Of a stretch of 64,000 nucleotides of DNA, positions 1 through 13,200 are shown one piece after another. The DNA lies in NCBI GenBank assembly GCA_030248295.1, contig JASANH010000371.1:186001-250000 (forward strand), given 5' to 3'. Each line of letters opens with the position of its first letter. Position 1 is the first letter of the stretch. The notes under the pieces were generated by a model that saw only the letters and a list, made by a program, of their open reading frames with translations, was not told the DNA's origin and made no database searches. The stretch comes from Mesodorylaimus sp. YZB2_4. Its lineage: Eukaryota > Nematoda > Enoplea > Dorylaimida > Dorylaimidae. The position numbers were made by a program, and so were the translations under genes.

Positions 1-165
1 CATGCATGCACTGTAAGGGGGTATTGTGAGTGTTGCCTTTCACATCACATCTTCATTCAAGTAGTTGGTGATTATAATGCGCATACAAGACAGACTCGTG
101 AAGTCATCGAAAAAGTCACAGATCACACGTAGAATAAGCCATTCGTTCAGCATCGCCGATGCGGC

Positions 166-1383
166 CTACTTGGAGGCGTACTTCTTGACCAGGACATCGG
201 CCGGAGTCAGCGACAGCTCGGGAGGGGCCGAAACACTCCATCCGGGAGCCGATGATCCCAGGACACTCGACTGCATCGTCTTCTTTTGTGCATTCTGTTG
301 CCTCACCAGGCGGATGTCGTAGATCACGACGGCGATGGCGATCGGGATGGCGATGACACAGCCGATGCTCAGGCCGATCAGAGTGCGCTGCAGGTTGACG
401 ATGTACGGGTCGTCGTTCCAGTACAGGCCATCGTCCGGGTCTTCTTCGTCATCCTCGTCGTCGTCATCAGGCGATTCGCAGGTGTCGGTGCAAGGCACTG
501 GCACGATCGAACCATTTTTCATGCAGTATAAGTCGACGGGGCTCGAATCAGCGGGTGTGAGCTCTCGCAACGTTTTATTCGAGGACGGATCCACAGCTCC
601 GGTCTCATAGTGCTCGGCAGCTGAGCAGTTATTCGGCCCCATTTTCATGCACGGTCCCTGCCACTTTTTGAAGACACAGCTGGCGACATTCTTGGTCATC
701 CAATTGTATATGACGCGAGCTAATTGGGTTGAAGAGAAGTTTTTAAAGCAGCCGCCATACCAGTCGTAAAGTTCGCCACTACGCGTCAGATTAAGCTGCA
801 ATGCGGCAGACCCTGCAAGTCCCACATCGGCTGGAATGGAGAAGTTCTGCAAGTAGACGACATGAGCTTTGGTTTTGGCGACTTCTTTGACTATTGAATC
901 CAATTCATCAGTGAAGTTGCAAAAATCCAAACTTTGTGCCGTGAAGATGAGGACTAGCTTAGGCACGTGGACTCGTTCATTCTTCCCAAACGCGATGTCA
1001 CGGGTCTTCTTCCCCACATCGGCGGCAGTGAATGTAAAAGGCGGTGTGTACGTGCCTTTGCCGATCTTTTCAGTCGCTTCGATCACCTTGTCAGCGCTGT
1101 CCCCGCTCTCGATCGACAACAGGAGCTTCGCGACGGATCCGAATTCGACGATGGCCATCCTAGTTTCATTCGGGGCCGTATGGAAGTTCTGCGCCATCTC
1201 TTTGATCACTTCCGCCACGAGCTTGACGTTTTCTTCGTTGACCGGGCTCGTGACGGAACTGTTGAAGTGGATGCCGATGGCCAGGTCGAACACGCGCGTG
1301 TTGTTTTTCCATTCGGATTGCGGCTGACCAGCGGTCGTCGAGAAGATGGCCAAGCACACGAGCAACCACAACGCTGATTTCAT
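166..1383 (-). CDS. Secreted/type I membrane protein with a degenerate vWA domain, single exon
   Basis: Intronless frame of 405 residues. I start at the ATG at 1383 because a signal peptide follows at once (MKSALWLLVCLAIFSTTAG); the frame stays open 30 codons further upstream without a better start. The mature part begins with a von Willebrand A-like fold: strand RVFDLAIGIHF, helices, then KLVLIFTAQSLDF. The metal site is lost: the usual DxSxS reads DLAIG and the usual TDG reads TAQ, so metal-dependent ligand binding is unlikely. About ten N-glycosylation sequons (NNT, NSS, NET, NFT, NLT, NCS, NKT, NGS among them) and several cysteines fit an extracellular domain. A run of Asp/Glu precedes one membrane segment (TLIGLSIGCVIAIPIAIAVV), then a short cytoplasmic tail. 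The GC-rich third positions match the PTP gene at 31-35 kb. The vWA call is inferred from the fold pattern; I recognise no specific family. Confidence 0.8.
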   Translation of the reverse strand: MKSALWLLVCLAIFSTTAGQPQSEWKNNTRVFDLAIGIHFNSSVTSPVNEENVKLVAEVIKEMAQNFHTAPNETRMAIVEFGSVAKLLLSIESGDSADKVIEATEKIGKGTYTPPFTFTAADVGKKTRDIAFGKNERVHVPKLVLIFTAQSLDFCNFTDELDSIVKEVAKTKAHVVYLQNFSIPADVGLAGSAALQLNLTRSGELYDWYGGCFKNFSSTQLARVIYNWMTKNVASCVFKKWQGPCMKMGPNNCSAAEHYETGAVDPSSNKTLRELTPADSSPVDLYCMKNGSIVPVPCTDTCESPDDDDEDDEEDPDDGLYWNDDPYIVNLQRTLIGLSIGCVIAIPIAIAVVIYDIRLVRQQNAQKKTMQSSVLGSSAPGWSVSAPPELSLTPADVLVKKYASK

Positions 1384-3029
1384 TTTCGATTTGTGAGACG
1401 ACGAGGATGAATTTGGAGAGAGAGATGTCTGTGACACACTGATTCGCACGATTCTGCTCGCTGAAATGCTCACTTGCGTTTTGGCGTAGTGTAAACTTGT
1501 GTAACCAGCATTCCTGGGGTCAGGAGATAGATACTCTCCCCTGGCTAGATGTCAAGCACTCCTGCTGATGCTTCAGCGGCAGGGATAGTCAAAAGCCTCG
1601 CCTTCCTTTAGGTAGAGTTTTTGTCCCAGAGACCTCGGGATCTCACATTTCCGCCACCTGGGGGCGCTGGTTACACTTGCCAAATTCAGCTCTGCACAGT
1701 GCATGTTGAAAGAGGGAAGTTTTTGCCCCAGCAAGATTCGCGACGCCCATGATCGTTAACCTCGATCCTTAGGCTCTGAATTTTGTACAGATTAATATTC
1801 CTAACGCATAGGCTCATTGGCAGTTTGGTATGTGAACGCGACATTCCCATCCGAGTGAGTCTGCGGCGGGTAATTCGGCCAATGCTGGTTGACTGTCCAC
1901 ACTCAGGCTCCGCATCAAGCGAGTGGAGAGATGTCCTTTCTCGTCCTCGTTTTTGTTTACCATTAGCTTTGTAGAGCCGTGATCAGACAGTCGGCATTGA
2001 ACTTGGCCACCACTTCAGCAGATACCAGGGCGGGGCTCTGTTTAGTCGCATCACCGACACCAAATAAATCGATAGGGTACCTTTCGTTTTTCGAAATCAT
2101 TTGACACTGATTTTTCCATTACTGGATTAAATCTGCTGCTGGGATTTTGACCCTCGAGCGCGTTTGGTGATGATATGAAACATGAGAATGAACACTGCAA
2201 TACTGTACTTGAAAATATGAACTGTTAACTTAATATACTTGACGCTCTCGAACTTATCCCTCTCAGTACGTATCAGCTACGCACGCATACCCTTCATACG
2301 CCCAGTCTGAATGATGATAACATAAAAAAGTGCCCGGGTTAAATATGACTGATAAGCTATGACATAAAATACTCATTTAGAACTATTGACCAAAAAAACA
2401 TAAATTCCTTAGAAAATAAACACAAAGACCTGCGTAGCACCAGCACGCACCGACACGTGCGGCTACAGTACGAGTACAGCACGTCGTCTTACCTGTACAT
2501 GCATTCGCTCAAATAAAGGTATAACCTGCATCGCATCCACTCACCAACTCACCTAATTATCAAAGGGATGAAAAGTATTGATCAACAAAGAATACCATTT
2601 CAATGGAAAACAGGAGCCTATCTCATTTTACGCAACTCAAACAAGAAGTGATCACGTGAGCAGCCATGCCAGCTGCTTGACCGGGATAAGAACTATAATC
2701 GGAACACACTGGCATTCCTATGTACATCACAGAAAGGCACTACACCTAATTCGAAGCCCCCTCGCTGCCATCTATCCCTCAACAATAAACACGCAAGCAT
2801 ATTTCACTCATGAATAGCGGATAAGGAAGGACTGGAAGCAAAGTCTAGGTTCATACAGATGGCACGAGTCAGTTCTCCTCGCTGACACATACAGACAGAC
2901 CAAGGAATGGACTAAGGCACTCGGTGATGCACAAAGAGCCAACACTAGGAAAGGGACGTACATATAAGGCAACCACCATACTCGCCACTGTCATCAAATG
3001 TCCTCCGAATATCATTCCCATCCCCAAAT
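1384..3029. other. Intergenic stretch, no gene seen
   Basis: No convincing exon on either strand. It lies between the vWA gene start and the stop of the next minus-strand gene at 3030. The only structure I see is a copy of a dispersed tail motif at about 2151-2192 (CCTCGAG...GTTTGGTGAT...AAACATGA), shared with sites near 25.85, 29.5 and 38.6 kb. Confidence 0.5.
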
Positions 3030-6000
3030 TTAGTAGGGCCGACGATCGGACGCTTGCTCGCGTCTGAAACTCATTTCTTGTTTTGCTTCGCTAAAAAAAG
3101 AACACAACTTTGTCAGCAATAGCTGCAAATTACGCAGGCTACAAAAATCTCACCTGAATCGTGTATTCGTTCCTCCAGCGCCCGGTCTAGAACCCGAATT
3201 GGCGTGCACCTCGCGACTGAATGATTCGTGGCCACCAGGTATGTGCTCCTCCCTGTACTCGCGCTGGTTGACGTTCTGGCCCGGACCAGGCATCGGCATG
3301 AGCAGAGAGTCGCGGAAGTCTCTCTCCAAGCCAGTCATATCGGCTTCCCACCTAAAACGCAGGGCAAACAATCACTTGGTCGAATCTGCCAGTCTGCTCC
3401 ACTCACTTCCTCATCAAGGCCGTATCCTTTCCACGATGTTCGCCATCCCAATCATTGTACGATCGCGATTTATGCAGACCCATGTCGCTGGCGCCATCAC
3501 CGTTCCGAGTAACACGAATCGGGTGTCCGTTCGCGTCGCGCGGCAGAGTGGGCGGGTACTCGACGTAGGGACCACGCCCGCCTCGGGACCCTTCGTAGTC
3601 CTCAGGCAGTTCATTGTGGTACACTTCCCCTGAAACTCACGCGAGGTGACCCCTGGCTAATGCTTCATCGAAAGAACCTACTGCTCGACTGACTCTTATG
3701 GACACGACTACGATGTCCGCCACTGCTTCGATGACCGTTCTGATGGCGCGCTTCCGAAGACGAACCTCCGCTCTTAAAGAAAAACAGATTATCGACGAGG
3801 CCTAACCAGGCTTACGATGTTGCTACCTTTTCTACGATAGGGCATCCTGGTGGCAAGAAATTGTTAGTCGAACGGGGAAGACTGATTACTCTAGTGTCTA
3901 CACACACGAGCACCACGGCACACAAACACAAGGCGGACAGAACAGCACATACCATCCACCAAATGCTACTTCCGTCAAGGGCATCCAGCCTGGACACATG
4001 CTGTCGACCATTCGCTGAGACGGGCGATGGCGACCTCGAAGACAATTGCGCTTGTCGAGAGCCAGTTACTCGTTTTGTGGTCGTTTGCTGCACAAATGTT
4101 ATCAAAAGCGTATTCCAATGGCAACAAAACGGTATAGTTACTGGACAAAAGGCACAGGACACCAACAAGTCAAAGCATATCCAGTCGTGACCAAACATGG
4201 CGAGCCTCAGCCTCAGCCCGTGGCAGCCGCTGACCAGTTAGTGAACATAAACGGACATAACTGGTGCTGACAAGCCATAATCCTTACCCTGTGATAGCTT
4301 TCAGTAACTTGCTGGCCACCACCGTACTTGTGCGATCCCGTGTGCCCATTCGCCGTAATCGCTGGCTGCTGACGCCAAATTGCGTTCGGAGATTCTCCTA
4401 AAAACACAAAATTATTATGCTGAGCTCTTTTATGTTCCCCTTTCTACAGCACCCTAACCGAAGTGACAAAGTGCAGACACAACACAATACAAGCTGCAGC
4501 ACCAACAAAAGACACAAGCTTACGTGGAGCCGACCAGAGATCATCAGTGCGTGGATCAACGAAGACTATGCTCGTGTATCCGTTAGTGCCATCATTTAGG
4601 CTCGTCGATGCTTCGCCTGAGCATTTAGTAAGAACAAAAAGGTGCATTTGCTGAACATAAAAAATCAAAGCTTTGGCGACAACAGCACAGTCATCCAGAC
4701 ACCATCACCAGCACCACAGCTTTTGTGTGATCAAAGGTATGCTGTGAACAAGGACAGACACGAAGCGGACGAGGGTAACATACCGAACGGAGCTGTCCAT
4801 GGTGGATAATCGGCATCGCCTGGTTTCGGTCCCCAGGCGTGGCTGCTGCTACTGCTGCGATGATGGCGGCTTTCGCGGTGATGACCGCTGCTGCCACCTC
4901 CGCTCTTTTTCTTACTGCTTTTTTTCTTATCTTTAGATTCACGAACACGACGTTCCACTTCTTCCGTCCTTTTTGTTTCCTCAACGGTTGAAACAGTTTC
5001 GGTCACTTTTGGAGCAATCTATAAGACGATCAGTGTACGTCTCGTGCCACTCGAGTTACAGCGACAGACTCACTTGACGTGCGACCTCAGTGCCCCCATT
5101 TACAGCAGTGTCCCAGTTTTCTTTCACAACCAGCTGCTTGTCCTCGTCACGTCGACGCTGTTGAGTTTTCATGATCGATTTTGGTCGTCTGGCGCTCTCA
5201 TCCTGCAACAATCATACAGCTATTAGTCGCTGTGTGATACAAGCCATGAAAACGTACCTGTATTTTGATCAAAGTGCCGTGTCGACCGTCATCGCCCAAG
5301 TCATTGAGCGAAGAATAACGTTCGACTTCGCGACTGCGTTTCGTTTCCTCTTTGAATTCCTTGGTCATCGTCGACGATGGTGTGCCGGCGGCACCGAGCG
5401 GGACCAAGACTGCTGGCCAGAACTGAGGCTGAAATCCATGTCATCATTGTGACAAGAAATGTATATAGAACGCCTTTGCTTACCTGCTGTGGCTGCTGTT
5501 CAGAAACTTGGGTCTGAACTGATGCATTTGATTTGTGCACGATTTGGCGCGTGGGCACAGAGGCTGGACTCAAATCGGTGCGTATACGCAGTTGGTCACC
5601 TAAGTCTTGGTGCCCATTAATACTGACCACTGAACGTGGACTAAAACTAGCCCCGCTGAATTTCCACGAGGCCAAATTTGACTGGGAAAGACTCTAGAAA
5701 TTTGGCTGGCTGATCACGGGTCTAATAAGGTGGGACGGTGAGGTACTTACTTTGGGTTGTCTGGATGCGTATTCCCATTCCTGAAACACAGAACAGGTCA
5801 CTCCCAGCCACAAAGACCAGACTAGCGCTTATCATTTCATCGTCAGTCCGAATGAGCAAGGGACAGTGAAAAAGGCAAGCCATACTGTGGCGCGGTGGCT
5901 CGTCCAAGCATCTTACCGAGGCAAGCAATGATTGAGAGCGTGATAATTCACCGGGCAGTTTGTCACTAATCAAAGCTGACTGCTGCTGTTGGCTAACCGT

Positions 6001-6954
6001 TCCATTAACTGCCGTGTACGACTGGTAGCTAGCTGCTTCTTCTATCAGCTCTTTATAGCGATCCTAGGTGAAGCATAGGAAAAGCAAATAGCCATAAAAC
6101 AAGCGTGAGGTAGAAGCAAAATAAAAAAGACCAATAGGAAATGCTAGCAAGATCTACAGTTAAGGATGGAAGTCCAACATTTCTGTTTCGTTGGCTGCAG
6201 CAGTAAGTTAGCAAGAAATCAAAAAACCTAGCGCCCGATCGAGACCACACATTAGAAGCCAAACAGACTGAAACTGGCACTCAATCTATTGTAGGATAAG
6301 AAGACTATGAAAAATAAATACTATGCACTAACCCTAGCTGGCACGGGAGGCACGTCGGCTTCGACCTTTCGCAATTCGTGCACATTGACAGCTGATCTAT
6401 GCCTAGCGCGATCAAGCAATCGCTCCCGACGTTGCGCCAACTCGGCCAAATCCTCCAGTTCCTGTTTTAGAGTAAATCAAAAAAGAAATGACATCCATCG
6501 AAACAAAGACATTGAACGTGTTACACATGGGCTCACAACACCAAATTCAGACTGTGTGCAGTGCACGCCCTGTACTGTGCAGTTAGTGCACACTGCATGC
6601 TTCACATTCGATTCGAGATCTGCAAGTCTTGCGCGTGGCACTACTCTCCTTCCCCAGTGGAAGCCCCAACAGAATATGCCCTTCCAACGAGCTTACCTTC
6701 TTTACGATCGTCGGCGGTGGTTGGATCTAAAGCAGCAATGGAAACATTAGTGATCAAAACGGACACAAATTGGTGACAGAGTGAAAGAAAAATAGATGCA
6801 AGACGAGACGATTGCGCTGCAAAGTACCCCCCGACCTAAGGCGCACGCAGAAGATAAGACCACGCGCAAAGAAACCCAGCGCAGAATAGTTCAGACCAGG
6901 CGGTTTTGATCAGGCGTACTCACAGCCAAAAGATTATACATCGCTTGTAGAGAC
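3030..6954 (-). CDS. Unrecognised low-complexity, probably cytoskeletal protein (stretch 1 of the 3-21 kb cluster)
   Basis: Exons in coding order: 6924-6941, 6697-6726, 6333-6461, 5917-6063, 5751-5780, 5484-5693, 5258-5428, 5074-5202, 4784-5018, 4524-4616, 4288-4397, 3682-3772, 3407-3629, 3154-3351, 3030-3090. All junctions have GT-AG ends and keep frame, giving 624 residues. The start (MYNLLA, ATG at 6941) is tentative: it follows a TTTTTAG acceptor by 13 bases and may be trans-spliced or an alternative first exon. There is no signal peptide or membrane segment. The N-terminal part is charged and helical (ELEDLAELAQRRERLLDRAR); the middle is Ser/Gln rich with KEFKEETKRSREVERY and VTETVSTVEETKRTEEVERR; then a Lys/Ser/His/Gly tract; the C-terminus is KWEADMTGLERDFRDSL followed by Arg/Gly/Pro. 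Most internal exons are phase 0-0. It could be the 3' end of one large locus with the two neighbouring stretches. No known domain identified. Confidence 0.7.
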
Positions 6955-7202
6955 CTAAAAAGGACATAATGTTGGGAATGATATACAGAAGCAAAGAGCA
7001 GTGCTTACATGACTACTTGGCTCAATGAAATGCGTGTCAATAATGGAAAAGGGCGGGCGAATCGATGACAAGTTGGCGAGTACAGCGAGAATATGAAAAA
7101 GTCACAGAGCAGACCATGACTGGACAGAATCCGAAATGACCGCACTAGTAGAAAACTATGACCGGGGGGTAGGAGGATCGATGAATACACGGGACCAAGC
7201 CA

Positions 7203-10200
7203 TTATCTTCTACGTTGTTGACGCGCCACACCAGATAGTGTTGACGATTTGGGTGCCACTGGGGGCAATGCAGACAGCGATGGACCACTTGCTCGTCTTG
7301 GTGAGGCACCAATCGATGGCAGGTCAATCCTGGTCGAGGAACCATTCTGGTACTTTTGTATTCGCTGATACTGACTCGAGGCACCAGTCGAGGGCTAAAA
7401 TGAAAAGGATGTAATCAATGGTCGTTTTGTTTGAGAGAACGCGAGGATCCACTTTCAAGCGAAGAAGTCAGCTGCAAGCGAAAACCACACCACTATTCAG
7501 CAAGCAGCCTCGCTCGATCCATCAGAACCTCAAGAAGAAATCACTCTTCACGTCAAAGCAACCGATCACCAAAATTTTCAGAGCTTCAAGCAAAACTGCA
7601 AATGATCATGCCAAAGAAGAGCCTAAGCACCTGTTGCCGTCTTTGTTTGGTTGGTGTCCTTTTCGGGCTCGATTTTCCTTCTGAACTGCTGGCTGACACG
7701 AATGGTCGATTAGCAACGGCCAAGAGATTAGACAAAATCTTAGCGACTGACGACCCAGAAGATTCGGCTTTATTAGAAGCGCTAGTTTGCGATGGCCGAC
7801 GAGCGGGATGAGATTTGTCTAAAGTCTGATTGACTTGCTCCGAGGATTTCCTCATTTGAGGGATCCCAGTCTTAGCACCCGAGCTCGCCTCCATTTCGTG
7901 CGATGTACGCCTTGGAGCGGAACCTGCCAGGCCGTTCGAGTGTTCTTCACGTGTTGTCGGTCTCCCAGAAACCACCAAAGGCGACACTGGGATCTTGGAC
8001 TTGGTACTAGCAGTGTCGCCGGAAGAAGCGCTAACAGGTGTCTAAAGAAAGCGTGATGCTGAGGAAAGCTGTGCTAAAGCAGCTACAACATTATGGCTAC
8101 TACCAAGCGGTTTGGTGGTGCAATGTTTGGTGACGAGTCCAGCCCGCGGTAACAACAGCAGCTTGACATACCTTTCTTTGAACAGTAACACCGCCCATCG
8201 CTTGTTGCCTATTGCCCGAGGCCGAGTTTGCAAAATGGACTGAGCGTCGGTCGACTGACGAGTGAGGCGAAGACATCAAATCGTCATCGATGGACGTTGA
8301 TCTGACCATCAATGGCCTGGCGGTGTGGTAGACACCAAATTCGCGACGAGGTGCGCGCGGATCGATGACTGCCTTGCCACCTCCGTCATTCTCGAAGCTC
8401 ATAATCTTGTCGCGAACATTGACTCGTGGTTTGTCGACTACTGTAATCGTGGACGGATGACGCGGTGTAGGTTCGTTCTCCAGTCTCGCCGTACCGCTCG
8501 ATGACCCGCTTCTAGGAGGCTGCGCGTGAACTAGTCGAGGTGTACCTTGCACCGAGTGAGGTACGCTGGGCAACTGATCACTGAAGGCCACCGAAGAATA
8601 TCCGGGACTAACCTGGACCGCTTCCTGCTGAGGGACCAACTCTCGTCGTCCCAGCACCTGCTGACCTTGCTGTTGTCCCATCCTGCCCTCCATTGCGTAT
8701 ACGGGCTGCGGAACCGGTGCTGTCGGGTACCCATTGTAACCTTGCTCCACAACCACCCGCGTTCCGTTCAACACCTCCCCTTGACCTTCGTGGGGTGGCG
8801 ATGCTCGAGGTGTAAACTTCTTCTCATACTTCAAGCCAGCGTCGTAGACCAGCGGGTGCCAAACGTGCTCTTTGTCTTCTATGTACTCGACGAACCTTCG
8901 ATAGGGCGGCCGAGGTTTCGGGAATTCGTAGGGCCTCTCGGGCGGTGGATGCCACACACGACCTGTGCGTTCGATAGGATAATGCTCTTCTGGTTTTTCC
9001 TGAAATCGATTCTTCAACTCCGAAATATCGATTCGATATTGTTCTTCGTTTAAAATTTCTTGACTTCGTGTGATTCGATTTTTGATGACCTCGGTCGGAG
9101 GGCTGACATAGTACAGACGCCGCCAACTGGGCGAAGTCGATCTCATGACTCGCCCTCGCAAATCGTCGAATTCGTATTCGGTTGCGAGCTGCCTCTGACT
9201 TCCTCCCAATTCCTCGCTGGCCATGAGGCGTAGTCGTTGCTCGTCCATACGATGTTGCTGTTGCACGTATTGCGAGGCCTCGGCCAGCCGTCTTTGCTCC
9301 TCGTATTGTTGCTGTTGATGGTGTTGGTGTTGTTGTTGGTGCTGGTGTTGGTGTTGCCTCTCCTCCACACGTGACTGTTCCATAATCTGGCGAGGAAAGT
9401 CTTTGTGAGAACTTTATATACGAACCTTCTTTGATACTCAAAGTTTTGCGAATGATTTTTTAAAAATTCTAGTCACAACCCGCCAGGCTAGTGCACTCTG
9501 ATCTAAGATTCGCTGTTGACCCCATAACCTGAGGGGAGCTGGGGTTTTTTAAAGCACCACCCCAACAATTAGACAAGCGAGGACAATGAGCCTGTTACTT
9601 TTTGCTGATCACGCCAGTCGTCATTGGCCAGGCCGTCATTCGTCTGCGCACTCCTGTCGACGAGGCGTTTTTGAGCGTAGACCACTTGAGGCCGAGGCGT
9701 GACCACGGGCCGGTATTGAGGCTGAACACGGGGAAAACGGAAAAATTAACAAAGCGAATCGGGTTAACAAGTGAGGGTTGACTGTGAGTAGGAGAGTTCA
9801 GCGTGCCTTTTCTCCAGTACTCAATGGCGCGGGCTCACCCTTGTCCGAGTCACTGGCTCACTTCAGTCTTACCTGTGGTCTGTGGCAAACTCCATCCCAA
9901 ACAGGCTGGTCGCCTCTGGCACCCTGTCGATTATCACCGACCAACTCCTTCAATTGGCCCACCGTACACAAGACATAGTCGGACTTGGGATCATAGGCCA
10001 CTTCGTTCTGTCTCAGCGGTCGAGGAGAAACGAATGTTCTGGGCGTCCCAGAAATGATTTTTGTTGGCCGATTCGTCGTGGGCACTGGTTTGAGCAGCAG
10101 TGTGTTCCCTCCATCGTATCCTTCCTCCTCGTAGCCAGCTAGTCGCATTTGCTCGTATTCAGATGCGAAGAAACGTGCTGCTGGCGATCGCCGTTCGAAC

Positions 10201-13200
10201 TGGAACAGAAATGAGGCTCTGAATTCTGGAAGCAGAATTAGACTACCGCACAGTCATTATTTCAGTGTTCACCTAGATGTCACATGCGTTGTTCACTGGT
10301 TCCTCCCCTGCCATCACTAACCGGACGTTCTATACATTAGAGCGTACTCTGAGTCCTTATTAAGTGGCAGTTACCAGTGCCCATCCATCCCGTAAAAAGG
10401 TATTAGGTACTTGGTTATTTTCGATTCGCAAGTGGTCGGCACTTTGACTGCCGTTAGTGGCACTGCTTGGCCTAGTTATACGTTTGCTGTCTCGGCGGAG
10501 CATAGTTTGATGAGCATTAGCGACCAAACCGCTGTTATGCACAGCCGAATTCGGTCGATCCGAGTCGTAAATAGCCACAGTATGTACGGCCGCCTTTGAC
10601 ATACCCGGCAAGTTCGCTTCCAACCATTCGACTCGATTCTAGTTATAAAAATTACTAAGCAATAAAAGTTTGTCGAATTAAAAGCAGTGAATCTGTTAGT
10701 TCGTCAAAAAAGATCGAGCAAACGCGTGCAACACAAGAATCCTGCATTCCACAGTTGGCCAAGCTTACCCCATGAAAGGCGGAAGATGCAGCTAGTCTAT
10801 CACGCCTGTGCATCGATCCAGTGTCAACAATCAAGGGCGATCGTTTGTGCATCATTGGATAATCGTCGATCATTGCATTAGCTAGACTATGCCCTCGATC
10901 ACGTTGCATCTGCCTCAACTGTGGACGATTATCGGCAGCATCGTCCTGAACGTAAATTGGCGTCGATGACGGCCTATGCTGCACGCGAGGACTCCTCTTC
11001 ATCACTCAAGAAACTACTGTAGTGGCGACGACGACCTGCAAAGACACGCTTCGGCTAATGATAAGCTGTGGTGGGGCCGGAAGTAAATTCTCAGTAGCTA
11101 GGCGATCCTCGGAGGATCATCGAGAAGGCCGGAACAACTAGAAATCATTACACAGAATGAACGAACCAAATCAGCAAACGACCAAGCCTCTTAGAAACTA
11201 GTCATGAGTCATAAAATGGGCAATAATCGATTAGGGCCACGTGAGAGCCAGGCCTTGTCTCCACTCGACCACATTCCTTCAACTTTACGAATTCCAGCAC
11301 CATCTCTAAGTTCTCAAATCAGCCACCAGGATGGCAAAAATACACGCAAAAAATGCGTACTTAAATTCGTCGAGCTTACTCCGACCAAATCCTCCACCAG
11401 TAACTTAGTGGCTTTAGCCGCTTTCCGAGGCAGGGTGCAAACAAACGGTGCACGGAGGCGATGTTCAAAGTGAGTGGATGAAAATACAGGTCCTCCAGCC
11501 TGGCCTCCTTCTCCTACTGTCCTCCAAGAGCACGCCTCCAAAACGACGATGATTGAGACTGTCGAAAAAAAAACTAGTTTCTCCAAGTTAAATATAGCGA
11601 AGGTTGGCTCGGCTCGAAGGACATAGCTTCGAAGAAGACTCGTCATACTCGCTCCAAGAAGTAACTTTAAGATCCGATGAAACCAGGCACGAAGATCGTA
11701 TACTGGGAATCGACTACAGAAGCACCATTCCAGTCCTTTCGTCACACAGCACCCAATACAAAATATTTCAGACCGCTTCCTTTCGCACCGTTTCTCTCGC
11801 CACCACTTCCGTCGTCTGACCGATGCCATCGTATCCAAGGCACGAATGTTTGAAAACGGCTCTCGAAAAGCGCCAGGGCAAAGTTCGACAACTTGACCAT
11901 CCTCTCAGTCATGTGAACGATAGGGGCTCAAAGTGCGGAACATTTTCAAGATTAGAATGCAACTTTTGTGCATTAGAGGTCAAACAAAAGATTTCGTGCA
12001 TGTGGGCTTAGGGCAGCCAGTGTCAGTTGCAGAGCAAAGACGCCCCCCCCGCGTTCACTCACAATTCATGCTTATATCATGTGCTTGTAGTCCACTGCAA
12101 TGTACTCCCCCCCGTTACTGTACAAGCGAAGTTTCACTCGATTATGACTTCATTCACCACACACGGCCAAACTTGACCATGCTCCACCTCACCCTTTGAC
12201 AGACTTACCTTGACAGGCACGTCCGGCGTAAGAGCCTCGTAAGTACGCTCGGGTTCCGCCATTGGGGGCTCGACTCGCGTGATTGAACGATTTTGAAAAG
12301 TATTGCGTTCTTGATCGGCCTGATGAGAGTCCACGGGGGCGACCTGTGCCACCGGATGATACGAAACTTCCCTTTCATCGCTCGTCGCCATTTTCGATTC
12401 CGACATGAGTACTGATTTAGGGGCTGTGAGAGGAGGAGGCACCGACGAGCGAAAGGCGGCAGCTTTTGCAAGTTCGTCCAATGCCAGCAACGACACTGAC
12501 GATGCCATCGAGGATGCTGGCCTTGCCGATTGTTTCTGAGGTGGCTTGTACTGCAGCTGCTGTTGCTGCTGCTGTTGCAACATTAGACTCGATTGCCGTC
12601 TCATAATCTGAAAAAATGACCAGCATGTACAAATTTGGTCAGACCTCTACAGGACTCTGCCATTCCTTCTTTGGTCTCCTTGGCTTACCTTCTTCTTGAC
12701 CGGTGGAAGAGCCGGTTTGAGACTGACAAGAACGCCGTTTCCATTTTCGGTCACGTTGTTGTACTGCCAACTATCTTCGGTCGCCATCTGTCCGTTTTCG
12801 TCATCGGTAATGGGTTGTCTCTCAGCAAGTTCTCGTTCGAGTAAGGATCGATAAGTTTTTGGCGGCCATCGGTTATCGGTCTGCTCTAATTGCGTTTCGG
12901 ACACAGTTCGAGCCACGCCAGACGATGAAGAAACGAAAGGTGGTGGCTGGCGACCAACTTTGGCTCCACTCCGTTCCAGAGACAACGAGTAACAGTACTG
13001 ACTTCCTAAACGGCGCAAGTACTCGTCGCCAGCGTCGCTGCCCGCAAAAAAAACGTTGAGCGGTGATGGAGAGACTGTGCTCGATACGCCGCCAGTCTGC
13101 AACGAAAAAGCACGCACCAATAATCAAATGACAAGTAGGGGCTGCGGAAAAAATTGGCGGTGTCACCCCTCAGGCGAAAAATGACAGAGGGTGAGGCAGA

